From assembly GCA_030386875.1 (NCBI GenBank), contig CM059564.1, positions 48,876,075-48,940,074 of the forward strand: a stretch of DNA of 64,000 nt, given 5' to 3'. Position numbers and translations under genes: made by a program. The number at the start of each line of letters is the position of its first letter. The first letter of the stretch is position 1. This DNA is from Morinoia aosen (Eukaryota > Arthropoda > Malacostraca > Amphipoda > Talitridae). The notes under the pieces were generated by a model. The model worked only from the letters and a program-made list of their open reading frames with translations, was not told where the DNA came from and searched no databases. Positions 45,507-59,900 of this stretch are shown piece after piece.

Positions 45507-48500
45507 TTTCAATGTTTCGACTAATTCTGCACACTCACAACCTTGTTGTACGCATTCCGAACGAATGAAGAAAAGCGCAGTTCGCCAACGACTTTCAAGA
45601 TCCCTCCGGATTCTCGAAGAAGAAACGGAGCGCGGTTAGTTCTGACTTACATATTCTCAGTGACAAGAGCAGGGATGACGTTGGATTTGCTTCGATTATT
45701 TTCAGGTGTGAACCCAGCAAAATGCAATGTTAGCTGGACTAAAAGCGTTTGCAAATGTCGACATTGTTTCGCGGGTTTCAAACGAAAAAATAATTGGCCT
45801 ACAGTCATTGCTGTTAAACCAGTGTCTATACCAGTGGTTGTTGACCTGGGGGGCGCGCCCCTGTGGGGGCGCGAGCCTCCGCAGTAAAGCCTGATTTTCC
45901 CAGTAATGTTTTCGACAAAAGAGTGAACTTTCACTGTTGAATGTGTTTGAAAACTTATTTTCAATATTCTAGGTTGTGAGCTATTATTCAACAGTCCATC
46001 TGCACACAATTTCCCCAGACAATTCTTAAGGGGTCGTGGGAATAAAAGTTTGGGTCTATATTATGGTCTATACTGGTTTATACTATGAGGACGATATGCT
46101 AACAATTGACCAAATATTGTGAACAATAGTTTTTTCCTGTAAATTTTTACTGAAACAAAACTTATTGTTTGAAAGTTTATCTAACGGTCATCAATACCGT
46201 GGAAACAATCTATGAACAATGAAAATTCTAATAATCTCGTTTGGTTGTATGCTTTTAAGAGAACTTTTATGATATTCGTGTTTGTATATTGCCTAAAATT
46301 TGCAAGCACAGTATCTATTTCATTCAATTTTTCCTAGAAGCAACTACTTACTGTAATAAATCAAAGAAAATATATGCACTGATATATTCCAATACTTTCT
46401 TGAGTGCCGAACTGCATCAGTTAGAGCGTTGAAACACATTCAAACTTTGATTGCGTACCGAGCGGTGCGATCAAAGAAACACCAAACAGGATGCTATGAT
46501 TCATTAATCTTAATTGTCCCCGGCAGACGGTGAAGTTCCAAGAAAAAGTGAGGACGTTTTCCAGCTCCTCCGTGAGGGTAAACATGCCGCCGAATGCTAG
46601 CCAAAACTGCGAGGAATTTTTTGTCTGGAACTGCTGGCCTCCAGCTGAGACCAACACAACAGGGATCAATATGGGCGACTTTAGAGTTCATATTAGCTCT
46701 TACTTCAACGTGAGCAACTCAAAATACTTATACAGTGATGTCATAGGTATATTCGTGTTTGTTTGCGTTGTTAAATGCTGCCATCCTTTTATTGAAATAG
46801 AATAGGTTTTTTGGTTTGTTACGGACCATCTTATTTCGATTCACTGTTGTCCTGTTTTTCAGCACCTCCTAGCTTCATCTTCAACTTTTTTCATGTTTCT
46901 TGAACTTCTTTCTTTGCTTACTGTTTTTATGAACTTTTGCGTAGATTCCGTGTTCCCTTAACTCCATACTAAATGGCGTCTTCACTCTTCTTCTCTTTGA
47001 ACATCTTTGTTGTGGTGAAGGAAGGCTAAAACTTTCTAATAACCAAGCAATCAATCAATCCTCAAAATGAAATCTCACAATGGCAGGACCTGCTACAAGT
47101 CGACGGTCCGTCATACTGCAATAGGATGTGATGGGGAACCATACTCCATCTATGTAGAAAATACGCTTTGAGTCTGTTCGGAGATATGTATGGCTTAATT
47201 AATCGCATATAAGTTACAGCATAAAGTATCGTGCATTCAATACACACTATGAGGATAAATAATTTAAAGTAAAAAAATTTGTACATCTTTCTTTAATATT
47301 ACTGACATCAGTTACATATTTTTATTTTAGAAATATCCATATTTACCTGCGAATAAATTCGCATATTTTTTCAGTTTTATCACTTTAACTGATGCCACCA
47401 AACTTATTCTATTCTAACCAAAGTGTCGTGAATTCACTCATTTGAGCTCAGAGGGAAAAAGGAATAAAAAAATGCTGGCAATAATTTTTTCGAGTCATGA
47501 TGTAATTCTATTACAATCATTTCTAGTGACAAATTTGAGGAGTGGCTAAATCTAAAAGCTCCGCACCTAGCACGGGTGGAACTCCACCTTCTCAGAAACT
47601 AAAATTATGGACAACTGTTTGTTAGTTTTAGCAGAAATAGCATCTGATTTGGCATTATTTACAGGAGTAATCAAACACAGGTAAAAGTAAAGGAAGCAGA
47701 AGTGATGAAGCAAGTGCGTAAAAATGTAACAATATAAACAGAAGCGGTCATTAAAAAAAAAGTAACTTAAGTAACAGAAGAAATCAAACAAGCACTAGCT
47801 GTTCAGCCTAATCTCCGGATTACACACCATTGTCTAAGGAGAAAATCGCTTGTGATTTTGAAGTGTAACGCTGTCTCCCAGAGAGCGATAACTCTTCCGT
47901 ACGCGGCCCCTGCTTGAGGATGCAAAATAATCAAATTGGTATTGGATGTCAGAGTATAAATTACAGGCCTTCAGAATACCGACATCCAGCCCAAACAAAA
48001 GTTAAATTAAGTAATGTCTTCGGAAGACCAATGACAATCACACGGCAATTCCTTTCAACTGAGCCCACATGTCCTTGTTTATAGATATCCGATTTTTATT
48101 CCCGCTTGGGTATTCCAAAACTGAAAGTAATTTCAATGAAAGCAGAAGAAAAAGTGGCGATCATCGCTCGACTTGCGAGTTTTCCCGTGCAATAAAAAGC
48201 GGACCAAATTCCCGGACGAGCTCGCATGCAGGATTGTCGGCCGGACAGGGACGTGCCGATCGCCGGTTGCGCTCGTCCGGGCGATGTGTGGGGCTGCCGC
48301 TCCATATTTTGGGTCATTTGAGGCCCTCGTACGTGCACGTGGCCTCATGAAGTCTCCAAAAAATTATCTTATTCTAAATACTGAGATAAATGAAAATGTT
48401 CTTCTGACTGTCAGTTAAACTTCGCTCTCGAGTAATCTGCTCACACGAATTGAAGCTACGGATATAGAAAAATGGTGAATTTTAAATGAGACTCAGTAAC

Positions 48501-49344
48501 GTGTAGGTAAAATTGGAATTGGATGGAGACGGGGATTTCAGTTTTCTTTGGCATTCAGCGTCGTCCGTGTTTAGGTCCAGCAATGCAAGTCTGTGGCTTG
48601 AACGGGTACGAGTTCAAACTTAGGCCACTCCGGTGAAAAGCTTGTGTGCTTATAAGCCCAAACTAGACCATCTAAAACAGCCAAAAAAGAACTGCAAATG
48701 TTTTTAAAATGTTAACAAATGATTCCCGTTTTAGGTTCTCCGCCGTTATTAGCATACATAGACATACAAATGTGCTTAAGCAATAGACGTCTTGAATGTG
48801 GAATCATACAAGAAAGCAAAAGTACTATCCGCGCCTGTAGACGTTCACACCGCCCAAGCCGCTCAATTGCGTGTTCGCCAGCCCCCAAATTACACAAAGA
48901 AACGACTGTCAACAAAACAATATTTTCATCATCATTTATAAGTACAATTCAGAACTGACAATCTTTATCTTTAAACCGAGTGAGCGGTGAATATCATTTC
49001 AAGAACATCAAGGTTGGTCAAAATGCATTGAATGGTGGCTAAAAATATGGCTAGACATTTTCGCCATTTATATGACATGGTATAGCGTTTTCCCCTTACT
49101 CTCAGTATGGAGCTATTTCTTTCCGTAGCTTTAGTCCAACCTCAAAGCAAGTGTATGAAGACAACACAGGCTTGACGAAGGGCAATCTACACGGCGTCTT
49201 GGCTTTAATAACATACCATTTGAAAGTCATATTTTTAGTGCACTCTTCGAAAGACCTGTATCACTTTTAATTAGTAAAGCATTTTTTGGATAGTTTATTT
49301 TATTGAAAAAATCGCGTTTACCATTGGACACGTTAAATTTTAAG
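45507..49344. other. Unique sequence, no gene recognised
   Basis: Local features are a very GC-rich patch at 45849-45883 (GGGGGGCGCGCCCC followed by TGTGGGGGCGCG), capable of local hairpins, and a GC-richer block at 48170-48340. Open frames at 46421-46805 on both strands look mildly protein-like, but no domain is recognised and the strand cannot be decided. Confidence 0.4.
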
Positions 49345-49612
49345 AATAAATTTTAGAACAAGGCTATCACAGATGAACAATATTCTCTGAAGCATCAGGC
49401 AGACGGTAAAAATTTTCGGAACCAAGGATTTAAAGGCTAAACTTTAGAGCAAGGCTATCACAGATGAACAATATTCTTTGAAGCAGCAGGCAGACGGTAA
49501 AAATTTTCGGAACCAAGGATTTGAAGTCTAAACTTTACAGCAAGGCTATCACAGATGAACAATATTCTTTGAAGCAGCAGGCAGACGGTAAAAATTTCCG
49601 GAACCAAGGCAA
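49345..49612 (+). repeat. 91-bp tandem repeat, about 2.9 copies
   Basis: CAAGGCTATCACAGATGAAC recurs at 49359, 49450 and 49541 (91-bp register), followed by CAGGCAGACGGTAAAAATTT and CGGAACCAAGG. Copies are highly similar, so this is a recent duplication. Confidence 0.93.
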
Positions 49613-52600
49613 GGTACTGGAACAATGTAGATGTTGCATTTGATCCAAGAATTGCTGCTCAGCGATGCCAGCCGGCGGTACAGCGCACTCGCGCCGTCCG
49701 TCCATCAGCTTGTTTATGGCGGGTGCGGTGGAGCGGAACAGGGGACGCCTTCATGCCGATTCAAATGGCATCGACATCGTGAAAGCAAGCAAGGAAGACG
49801 CCACTTTTATCGCGTCGCAGAGCCTTTGTAAACATTTCCCGGGAATCTTTATGAGCGGCTGATGAATTTGTCCGCTTGGTGATTTTAAACAGCTTTTATC
49901 TTGGCACTTGTACCAGAAATGTCTGGAAAAGTTTCAGATGCATTTGGTTGGTAAGCGCGATGTTTCTAACATTTGAATAACGAGTACTTAGTACACCATA
50001 GTCTACTTTCCATCCAATAAGCCACTTCTTTCAGTAAGTTCTGCTCTTCAAGGAAAGTGATATTTTTTGCGAAGTTGAAGTAGCGAAAAATTATTTATTA
50101 GCAATCGTGTTTACAAATTATTAAAAAGTGTGACGTTTCTTCAATGTACTTACAAGCCGAATGCATTGATGTAACTTAAAATAATAAAAAAATGAATTAA
50201 AATGAGTATACTTAAAATGGGATGAAATTGAGCTTTCAAATTTGAATGCCGGAATTTAAGACGCAAGACACGTAGAAATTAAGAGAGCGCCTTACTCCAA
50301 CAGCAGCCAAACGTTTGAGGGACGAGCACTGCAATCGATCAAAGCTGCTGTTATTGGTCTGTCTTCTCTGAGCAATATGAGCTGACGCAGCACTCACTAG
50401 TTTTGATTTAAAGATGTGCTGAGGTACTCTGCAATCAGTCAAAAGATTCTACAGCGAACATGCGCGTCGGGGGACTTTCTCTGCTATACTTTGTCCTCCC
50501 TGCACAAATGCGTACTTCCTTCGTTGCGACTCGAGAATGAGCGTTATTCATCAATAATGAACAAAAGCTCAGAACAACGTTCTGAGGCCCGTGATCGTTA
50601 AAGAGTTTACGCCCAGTAATCTATGCCATAACCAGAGCTCCATGCGAGACTTTGCTTTTGCATTTGCCGCAGTGGCATGAGCCAGAATCTCGCTTGAGAA
50701 ATTCTCAAATTCTCAAATTAATGAGCCACAGTGACATCTCAAATGTAATTAATATTAGGTCATTTATAAATTTAACAACAGAGAGGTGGTATCAAATTTA
50801 GAGGTTCCGAAAAAGGGACGGTTAAATCGGTGCTAAAAAAAAAGTTAATGAAATTAACGCTGTACATTCGAGGCTAGTTTGATAAACACGGTTCTACAGC
50901 TGACGTGTCACCCACTTTTTGTACCGGGGCATCATCTGGAGACACAAAATGTGAAACTCGGTAGAATGCCGTGCGCTGGGAGCCGGTTCGTGGCTAACTT
51001 CAGAATTGTTGTAATGCAAATTTTTTAAAGCCAACTGCAGCAGTTTTGTTGACTTTTATTAGTTAATTCTTACTTTACACGAGGAATTCGAATGTTTTTC
51101 TTGTACATTTTCTTTCGAGAGGTCAGGTAAGCAGCATTACCATTCAAGTAGTGCAGAAAACATCGGAATATTATTGACATCCAATAATAAGTAATGTTAA
51201 ACTGTGAGTGAAAATTATAACATGCACTATTTAACTGAAACACTAGTCTTAAAGTTTGTGTGTTTTGAAAATCATGTTATTATTGCGTGCACTTACTTGT
51301 TCAAGCCTTTTACTCCTTTAAAAATACTGATAATATGACTTCCAGCATCCAGTTTCTTATTATACTGTGAATTCTTTGCTATAAATAGGAGTAAATGAGC
51401 ATTTGAAATTTATCTAAACTTACGAATAATTTTCTACGTTACTACCACGAGTGATTTGAAGTAGTTTCACAGCAAGAAATGACAGATGTTTTTTATTTTA
51501 TTTTGATAATTTTACTCTGCTTAAAAAATCAATTAAAAGTCTTTAAATGTAAGATGGTTTCGATCATTCCCTTAAAATATTTCGTAATTTCCTCGACATT
51601 AAATATTTCAAATAAGCTCATCCCATAAAATTGGCTATTGTTAACCCACTTTGATTAATTATTAAATTACAATGGGCTTGCATGAACTACGCTGCGTTGG
51701 AACGCATCAAGTAGAAATTACGCATTTTGTTAAATAACTGATAAGTCGTTTCTAAATATGAGTTTTTCTTCAACCAGCCAAGAAGGTAACTAAATAAAGC
51801 AGAAGAGAGTTTTTAAGCGTGTTTTTTACTAAAGTTATGTCATCAGACAAAATCACATGTCATAACGAAAATTAATGTATAACACAGAATTTCCTGTCAT
51901 AAACTCGCAATCCCACAGCGCATCCAAGTGGGTCTGCAGTGTTGCGCATGTCAGGCTGGCGACAACGGCATGCGCAACCTGAGCCTGGCGCAGTTGTAGC
52001 AGGACGGTAGGCGAGAGACTGGCGCGTTGGCAACTTGGCATCAAATCTCCGGCGCCCGGGGGCGGAGCTACAGCCTCGCACTTGCGGGGTCAGCACTTTT
52101 CAACTCCAGCGGTCCTTGGCACTGTCAGTGAGAAAGCTACGCCTCACTCACACGGCGGGCACTGACGCAATGCTTATAGAGGTGTGTGTACACCACCGAT
52201 CTGCCAACAGCGTAACTGCAGCGGTAGAATGTCGGGATCAGCCGCATCTGGTAAATTGAGCCTGGACAATACTCGTGATTGAATCAAGAGGGCAATTGAC
52301 ATTCGTCGATATTGAGAACTCAAAGGTATTAGAAATACATCGTCATGATTATTATAATTTGCAATCACTTTACTCTGCGTTTATACTGATAGGGTCAGCA
52401 TTTCTCAAAGGTATTCTATTAGCAGTTACATACTACGTGTCTTTTCGCTTGCTTGCAAATTCTCAGATAGAGTTAATTACGCCACAGCGTCACGTAGAGA
52501 ATGTATTATAAATTTAAGATTTAACACGTTAAATTTAAAGGCTATGTTTCCGCAACGTGGAGCTCAGCGTCTGGCGTGCATTTGGTGGTGTCACTTCCAC

Positions 52601-53775
52601 AATATTAATTATACAAAGTATCTCTATATTTGTGTGCTCATGGCTTCAGAAGGGGACTGCTCGCACTTACACATTATGCTTTCTCCAATGTTTTCATGTT
52701 CTCTTCTTATGTGATGTCGTTTTATTCTGTTTTATTTTAACGGTCTCTTCAGTATTGTACCATTTCGTGTATAACGAAGTATGTAATGAAAATGAAGTAT
52801 GCATCAGAAGGGGGATAACAAATTTCTCAAATAAAACTATGAATTGCAAATTTTCAAACAAATTTAAAAGCAAATTTGTGCAAAAATACTTTACTGTACT
52901 TCAGAATTAGAGGGAAATTAAACAGTTCTCATTAAGCATCAGCAGAGAGTTAATTCTTTGTAATATTGAATTAGGTTAAAAACGTGGAAGATATATTACT
53001 ACGCATTGGAGAGAAGGAGCAGGATACATAGCTCCGCTGAGAAATATGACGAATTCAGGCGTAAAAATAGAAGTTAAAATGAGCCGGACACATTTTTAGT
53101 GTATTTATGAAAGAGCACTTAGCAGCACAAGTGTGATCTCTAATCTTCATTACGCATATTTCATCCTTTCTGAGCATCTTAACTTGTGTATAATGAACCC
53201 ATTAAGAATTAGCTGTATTGGAGGCTCACCCTGAGGGGAAGTGGAGCAGCCACGGCGCGAAGACTTGCAACCCTAGCGCCTCTGGCCATTTGTGGCGTCA
53301 TCGCACGTCCGCGTGTTGATCACTTTACAAGCCTCAGCCCGTCTGGGTCAGATCCTGCATCTATCGCAATGAAACTCATCTGGGCGGAATTGCCTCAAGG
53401 ATGGGAACCCTACTCGAAGTTCGTATTAAAATTTGTCACAGTAACCGGCCCTGCTCACACCGACTTCTATCACCGACACCGTGCTGGCATTTATAAGAGA
53501 CGATATCCGTGGAGTTATCATCAAGTCTGACGTTGTTTTTCTTTTGGTTTTGAGCTACACTAATCTGTACCACAGGTCATCATTGGTCATAGCGAAATAC
53601 GAGCGTTATCACTTCTTATTATTATCCTTCGAGGTTTGCGTAAATGGAGAGAACGTTTGAAGATGAGATATAGAAGTGAGACGCTAATCACAAAATATTT
53701 ACCAAGGTTGTTGAACGGGAGCAGTCAAACAATTTCCTCAGACAATACTTCTACGTTGATATTATTGCTCGAGCC
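49613..53775. other. Unique sequence, no gene recognised
   Basis: GC-richer blocks at 49660-49860, 51900-52260 and 53220-53480 carry short open frames on both strands without recognisable motifs. A plus-strand frame of 117 codons at 52557-52910 is hydrophobic and T-rich, with no family signature. Confidence 0.4.
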
Positions 53776-53975
53776 CACCAGCACAGCACAACACACTTCC
53801 CCGGCTATCACAGCACACCAGCTCAGCACAGCACACCTCCCCGGCCATCACAGCAAACCAGCACAGCACAGCACACCCCCCGGCCAGCACAGCACACGTA
53901 CCAGCACAGCACAGCACACCCCCCGGCCATCACAGCACACCAGCACAACACAGCACACCCCCCGGCCAGCACCCG
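53776..53975 (+). repeat. About 40-bp GC-rich minisatellite, about 5 copies
   Basis: Units of CCAGCACAGCACAGCACAC followed by CCCCCGGCCATCACAGCACA. CCGGC landmarks lie at 53801, 53841, 53880, 53923 and 53962, so spacing varies between 39 and 43. CA/CAG-rich. Long plus and minus open frames result from the repeat. Confidence 0.92.
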
Positions 53976-55555
53976 CTCTCCAGCCCTCCAGTAAACACAG
54001 CAGAGACTGCACTTCAAAAGCCATGTTTGATGGCGAGTTTCATCAAGAGCGGCCGCCGTTATCAGGCCGCCTCTCTAGAGTAACAAATATTCTTCATGGC
54101 TTCAATGCACTGATGAAGCGATACGCAAAATCACAGCCTGCTCATCATGAGCTGGCCCGTCAGCGTCTAATGAAGCTCGCATTTTAGCTTCTCGTATCGA
54201 GTGTCGTAGACTCAAGAGTCGCCGTTCGTAAGGAAAACTTCAGCCCCAATGAGTCCGCCGAGATGGGCATCTGGGCAATTTTGTGGTCCGTATGTGAGAA
54301 AAAGTCCAAATGACTTTATGGTGGTACGATGTCGTTCTGGCCAAATCGAGCGATGATAACGAGTCTGTCCCACAAAATGAGCTCCAATATCGTTCTTAAT
54401 CAAAGCGCCAATTTATTAGTAAAATGAAATCAGAAAAATCGACTTAATGAACATCAAATCTCAGCGTACGAAATCGTTTTACCTCATAAAACAAGTGACA
54501 GTTTTCAACCGACGTTACATTATCATTTAGTTATCAAGAGGAAAAATCACACACTAGAATTCAATTTTCAATTTGTCGAGGCAAATTCAAAATTTGTCGA
54601 AGTTAGCAATTAAGTACGATGTTTACGTTGTTCTGATCCCCTGCACACATTAAGCTCCTCACGTTTCATAAGAAACATCAAAAGTTAGTCATGAGGTCAT
54701 TGATAGCCGTTCCTGGCAGCGCAGCTCTCGATCGGTGGTGACTTGGGGTTTGAATGCAGCCTTCCATAAGTCGTCTGGTGCAGCCCCTCACATACCTTAA
54801 GCACCAAATTTCGACAGTTTTAAAAATTCACAGTTTTACACGTACAACGCTCATAAGTCACAGTACAGGAGAAAATGGCTTCAATTCAATAAATTTTCAT
54901 TAATTTTTTTTAATTTTTTACGCAATTTTCATTATATTCTTTTAAGTTTTCAAGCACTCCTCATTACCATTTTTCAGTTTTACAAATAAAACTTTCATAA
55001 GTTACAGTACAGGAGAAGATGGCTTAATTTCAAATTCGAGTAAGGTGCCACATATGCACGCATATTCGAGTGCAGTGTAATTTGTTTTACTGTGTACAAA
55101 ACGTAACTAGTTCAGCAATCGTTTTATTTTGCCAGTTGGTAGAATGTCCAAATGCATTCAAGAGATGCTTAGAGTCCTCGAACACGTGTGTGAGTGCACA
55201 ATTGTATTCGCAAGAGAGCTTCAATATTTAGGCGATGAAAATTAAGGTCTTTTGAGTATCTAAAAACTTTCTTTTTATTTCTAAACCTTTACATTAAAAT
55301 GAAATCATACTATGAAATTTGTGTGTACATGGGCTTTTTTGATACCGATGTAAAAAATGTTACTATCTAATTTTGTGCTTAATGGCTTTGACATTCAGTA
55401 ACGTAAGGTCAAAATATGTTACTTTTACCTTTTGTTCTTATTCCAGGCCAATACTTTACTGTCGACTCGCAATTCACCAGAGTAACCTGCGAGATTAACT
55501 TGATTAATTAAAAACTTGTCTGAAAAACATCTTTGAGTGGCTGAGCCATCACAGT
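53976..55555. other. AT-rich unique sequence
   Basis: Contains two similar segments (TTTTACACGTACAACGCTCA at about 54834 and TTTTACAAATAAAACTTTCA at 54979, each followed by TAAGTYACAGTACAGGAGAA), a diverged duplication about 145 bp apart. Nothing else recognised. Confidence 0.5.
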
Positions 55556-55992
55556 TGTAATGAGCGTGACGCAGTGCGTTAGCTGCTCAAATGAGCGTGA
55601 TGCAGTGCATTAGGTGCCCAAATGAGCGTGATGCAGTGCGTTAGGTGCTCAAATGAGCATGACGCAGTGCGTTACCTGCTCAAATGAGCATGACGCAGTG
55701 CGTTAGTCGCCCAAATGAGCGTGATGCAGTGCGTTAGGTGCTCAAATGAGCGTGATGCAGTGCGTTAGTCGCCCAAATGAGCGTGATGCAGTGCGTTAGG
55801 TGCTCAAATGAGCATGACGCAGTGCGTTACCTGCTCAAATGAGCATGGCGCAGTGCGTTAGCTGCTCAAATGAGCACGACGCATTGCGTTAGCTGCTCAA
55901 ATGAGCGTGATGCAGTGCGTTAGCTGCTCAAATGAGCATGACATAGTGCGTTAGCTGTTCACATGAGCGTGACGCAGTGAGTCAGCTCCTCA
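55556..55992 (+). repeat. 31-bp minisatellite, about 14 copies
   Basis: CTCAAATGAGCGTGATGCAG followed by TGCGTTAGSTG in a 31-bp register. Variants alternate (GCGTGATG versus GCATGACG; GGTGCTC, CTGCTC or TCGCCC). Unrelated in sequence to the 31-bp PLE-derived array at 21338. Confidence 0.94.
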
Positions 55993-56449
55993 ACAGAGTC
56001 TCGTGCTCCACAGGAGCAGAACACCACAGCAGCCCCCCAAAGCGGACGTTTTTCACCAGATCTGAGTTCGGTAATCGGATTGCGGCCGTGGAGCGGCCAC
56101 TTGTGGGGACAGCCCTCGTCTGGGGCCGCGCTGTGGACACAACGGCCACTCTAGGCGACTCTAAGAAGTTCCCTCAAGGATTTCTTTTATCCTAATGTCA
56201 AATTTCGCTGAGGAACACGACTATGTGGGTTTTAAAATCCTCATGAACTTAAAATTTATTAAAATTTTCATAGAAAAATTTTCGTTCTATGCAGTAATGA
56301 TTTCCAAGTTAAATTAGATTCCAGAATATTGTATCTTCCGTGCAGTTATTTATATATGCGTTCAAGTTACTCACCAAACCTTTAAGAGAACCTCCATTTC
56401 AAATTGTCACAGCTAAGTCCTGTAAGGAGAAATTAATTACTTAACTACC
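55993..56449. other. Unique sequence
   Basis: A short GC-rich open frame (to 56195) follows the array. Nothing recognised. Confidence 0.45.
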
Positions 56450-56935
56450 ATGAATTATTTAACTAGCAGGAATTATTTAACTAGCATGAATTATTTAACT
56501 AGCAGGAGTTATTTAACTAGTATGAATTATTTAACTAGCAGGAATTATTTAACTAGTATGAATTATTTAACTAGCATGAATTATTTAATTATGCAGGAAT
56601 TATTTAACTAGCATGAATTATTCAACTAGCATGAATTATTTAACTAGCAGGAATTATTTAAATAGTATAAATTATTTAACTAGTATGAATTATTTAACTA
56701 GTATGAATTATTTAACTAGTATGAATTATTTAATTAGCATGAATTATTTAACTAGCAGGAATTATTTAACTAGCAGAAATTATTTAACTAGCATGAATTA
56801 TTTAACTAGAATGAATTATTTAACTAGCATGAATTATTCAACTGGTATGAATCATTTAACTAGCAGGAATTATTTAACTAGTATTTATTTTTCAACTAGT
56901 ACGAATCATTTGACTAGTATGAAACCTTTTCTTGG
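56450..56935 (+). repeat. 18-bp minisatellite, about 27 copies
   Basis: Units of TAACTAGCATGAATTATT in an 18-bp register with frequent GCAGG/GTATG variants. The plus strand reads MNYLTS hexapeptides because 18 is a multiple of three. Simple satellite. Confidence 0.95.
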
Positions 56936-59900
56936 AGGTGTTCCGAGCAGCATTTGTGCATGGTTATTCTAAAAAAATAACACCTCAGAATATTCTTAAT
57001 TTACGAAATATTCTATAATATTATTCTACTAAATAAAATATGATTAGAATATGATATATGATTAGAAGAGAGTAGTAATGTTTCCTAGCAATGTTGTCCC
57101 TATTCACCAAACCCTACTGCAGTGTTAGGTCACTGGCATTACAGCCAAACCTGGCTGCAGCGTTAGCTCATCTTTGCATAAGAAAGGCAACAATCGATCA
57201 GACAAACACCTCTGCATTACCATATTATCATAGACATTTTGTTTTCCCAGCTACTTCGCTGTTCTGTCTTCCACCATGCTTTTATTCGGTTCATACCGCC
57301 GAAGAGATGTCCACTTTGATTCAGCGAGATCTTCAACTTAAACATTTGATGATAGAGTAAGCGCATGCTTCTCACGGTCAAGATGTGGAAATAGAAACGT
57401 ATGGGTTCAAATCTTCTATAGTGATGAAAAGATTCAAGCGTCGGAAGTTCTGCACATGCAACTCAACCTTAGTCGGAATTGTATGGCGCATAGGTCATAA
57501 CAATGAAAGGGGTTACCCATGTAAAGCTCGATAAACCTATTGGATATTTAAAAATATATTTTTGTAATTTCGGTGCAGGTATCATTAGAAGAAAGCAGAA
57601 ATCAAACGAGTAGAGGATCGTTTGTAATCCAATGTTTGTTCACAGAAAATCAATTTTAAAATTAGAAATTCTCATACACTCGCGTATCGACTGCGTATTT
57701 TCATCTTAAAGTGACCGCGAGACCCTGAAATCGAATTTTAAAGCGAATGTGCTCATGACCAGATTGACACCATAAAATCTCGCCCTTCACTTGCGTATCG
57801 GTTTTGTATCGGAATATTTGGGGAGGATCTGGCTGGCCCAGTGGCCGTCGGACAATGGATAGAGGGAGCGAAGAGCGACATATTCTAACAAGAACAAATA
57901 CTTCGCAAAATATCAGAGAACAGATGAGCATGCAGAACAGATTTGATTCTACCAATAATGTGTAAAACAAAACTCCCGCGACGGAAAGTGGAGAAAGTTA
58001 TTTTGCAGTCAGAATTATTGTGAGAGCTTAGTTTACTATAATCTGTCATGCGAAAGGGGAAAATGCGTGTAAAAAGTCGGTGAAATCTACTTGAGGGAAT
58101 ACTGTCAATCATACATAAGAAAATCTTAAGTACGATTGTTTACTAACCTTTAGATTTTCTAGATACGTCCTGTTTCTGAGAATAAAATTAATTTCTTTTT
58201 TTCGTTAATATTACACCTATCTTTTGCACTGACCAAAGCTTGACGAGACAAAATTTCGAGGGAGCTTAGGTGTTCAATTCCATCTGAGGCTGGAAATATA
58301 TGAGGGTTCAAGATTCTTGAATGAAAATATTGGCTAATTAATACGGGAATTTAAGCTTGAGTATAAAAATAACTGCAATATCGCCTTATATAGAGCACGA
58401 GGGCAAGTCTGCCGACAGATATTCACCGAAAGAACGACCGGCGCAAGCCTCGGAATGATTTTTAGGCACCACTCCTTATCTGTGAAAAATTAATTTCATC
58501 AAATCGCTCTGTAGAGGGTTCAATGCGAAGTCAACTTTCCTTATCAATCCTTGCCACCAGGTGTCTCCTTAAATGAATAAATTTAAATATTTTTCGTGAG
58601 TAATTTCTTCTATGTTATTACAATGAAAATTTCATTGAAGGCAATAAATTTGGGAAAATTTCATGCACATAGTATGTTGCTTAACCATGTATATTAGATA
58701 TGCAAGTTTGATTACATTCTTAAGTTTCATCACTGCAATGGTGAAGGATTCATCATACAGTACTGTGAGACCCGAATCGAAAACCGAGGAAAGTATGTCA
58801 GTAAGAGATAAATATTGAATTAGTGTTACTTTGTAATTTGGATACCATCATTCATCATAAATAAGTTCTTCCTTCAATGCAGTTTACAGTCTATTGATAC
58901 ACAATTTTATAATAATAAATCATGAAACAGTTTTTGCTTGCTTGGCTGGTTGTTCCGTCTCTTCTTCACGTTCTTAAAGCATGCCTATAGTGACCGTATC
59001 TGTTACACGAGTTTCACCAGTGCACAAGTACAAGAATAATTTAATCACTGCTATTATTGGGATGGATATATATATTTGTTTGTCATCCATATTTGCAAGA
59101 TTTATTTAAGGAAAACATCGAATCCCGTCATTTTTACGGGTTGTGTACACTATACCTTATACACTATATAGTGTGACATTAAGATCATCTTTTAGAGTTA
59201 CTCTGAAATATATTAAAGAATGGAATACTGGTGGACGAGCAGCACTGAGCTTATATAATAACCTTTATATTTCACTGTTAGGAATAATGGTTGAATCTAG
59301 CACTACGTAGATACTAAGATACTCTGTGCTCATACTTCTGGATGCACATTTTATTAAAAAATTCTACACCATTCTGACTGTAACAGATCCCTTACAAGCC
59401 AGACTTCTACATCCATTGATAGAGCAGTGAGCTTGAGTTTAGCGCAGAAACTTAGTAAAAATACATATTTATTCGAGATACGTGGATGTCTCTCAGCAGG
59501 GCAATTTTAGTCAGGAACTCGAAGTAAATGAAGAAAATTCAGTTAAGGTTCAGCGTGAGAATCCTGTAAAATTCTTCAGTAGAAAAATTTATTTTGAAAA
59601 AACCATTCAGTATGATTAAAGTCAACTATGAAAATTGTTGCTGCGCATGCTTTTCTTCATACGAAATACAAAATTGCCCGCGTGAGTGGCAGTCAGCTGA
59701 AATTCGGTAGCATTATTACGAAGACTGCAATTATTAAAATAAGAACACTCCTTACTCCTTATCAAGAACACTCCATCATTATGTACCGGGTGTCCCAAAA
59801 ATGTCCCCGACTTTTTAATTTATTACATCTCCGATTTAAATCAATATGTTTGAATTGTATTTTTCTCCCAATGTAGTAAATTTAGTTTCCTTTTCGAACA

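Noticed and set aside
45849..45883. CpG island
   Set aside because: GC-rich over only about 35 bases. It is better described as a short G/C palindromic patch.
46421..46805. Overlapping plus and minus frames as an exon
   Set aside because: The composition is mildly protein-like in more than one frame, with no motif. The strand cannot be decided.
49631..49862. GC-richer open frames after the 91-bp repeat
   Set aside because: Short, overlapping in two frames, and no recognisable domain or splice boundary.
55556..55992. Second RT-derived 31-bp array
   Set aside because: The period matches the PLE-derived array, but the unit sequence is unrelated and no RT codons are recognisable.
57701..57970. 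Minus-strand frame starting MFYTLLVESNLFCMLICSLIF as a signal peptide
   Set aside because: A hydrophobic start is common by chance in AT-rich DNA. There is no donor, promoter or downstream protein-like sequence.
59784..59813. End of a DNA transposon (CCGGGTGTCCCAAAAATGTC)
   Set aside because: The motif resembles some transposon termini, but I found no inverted partner or target-site duplication nearby.
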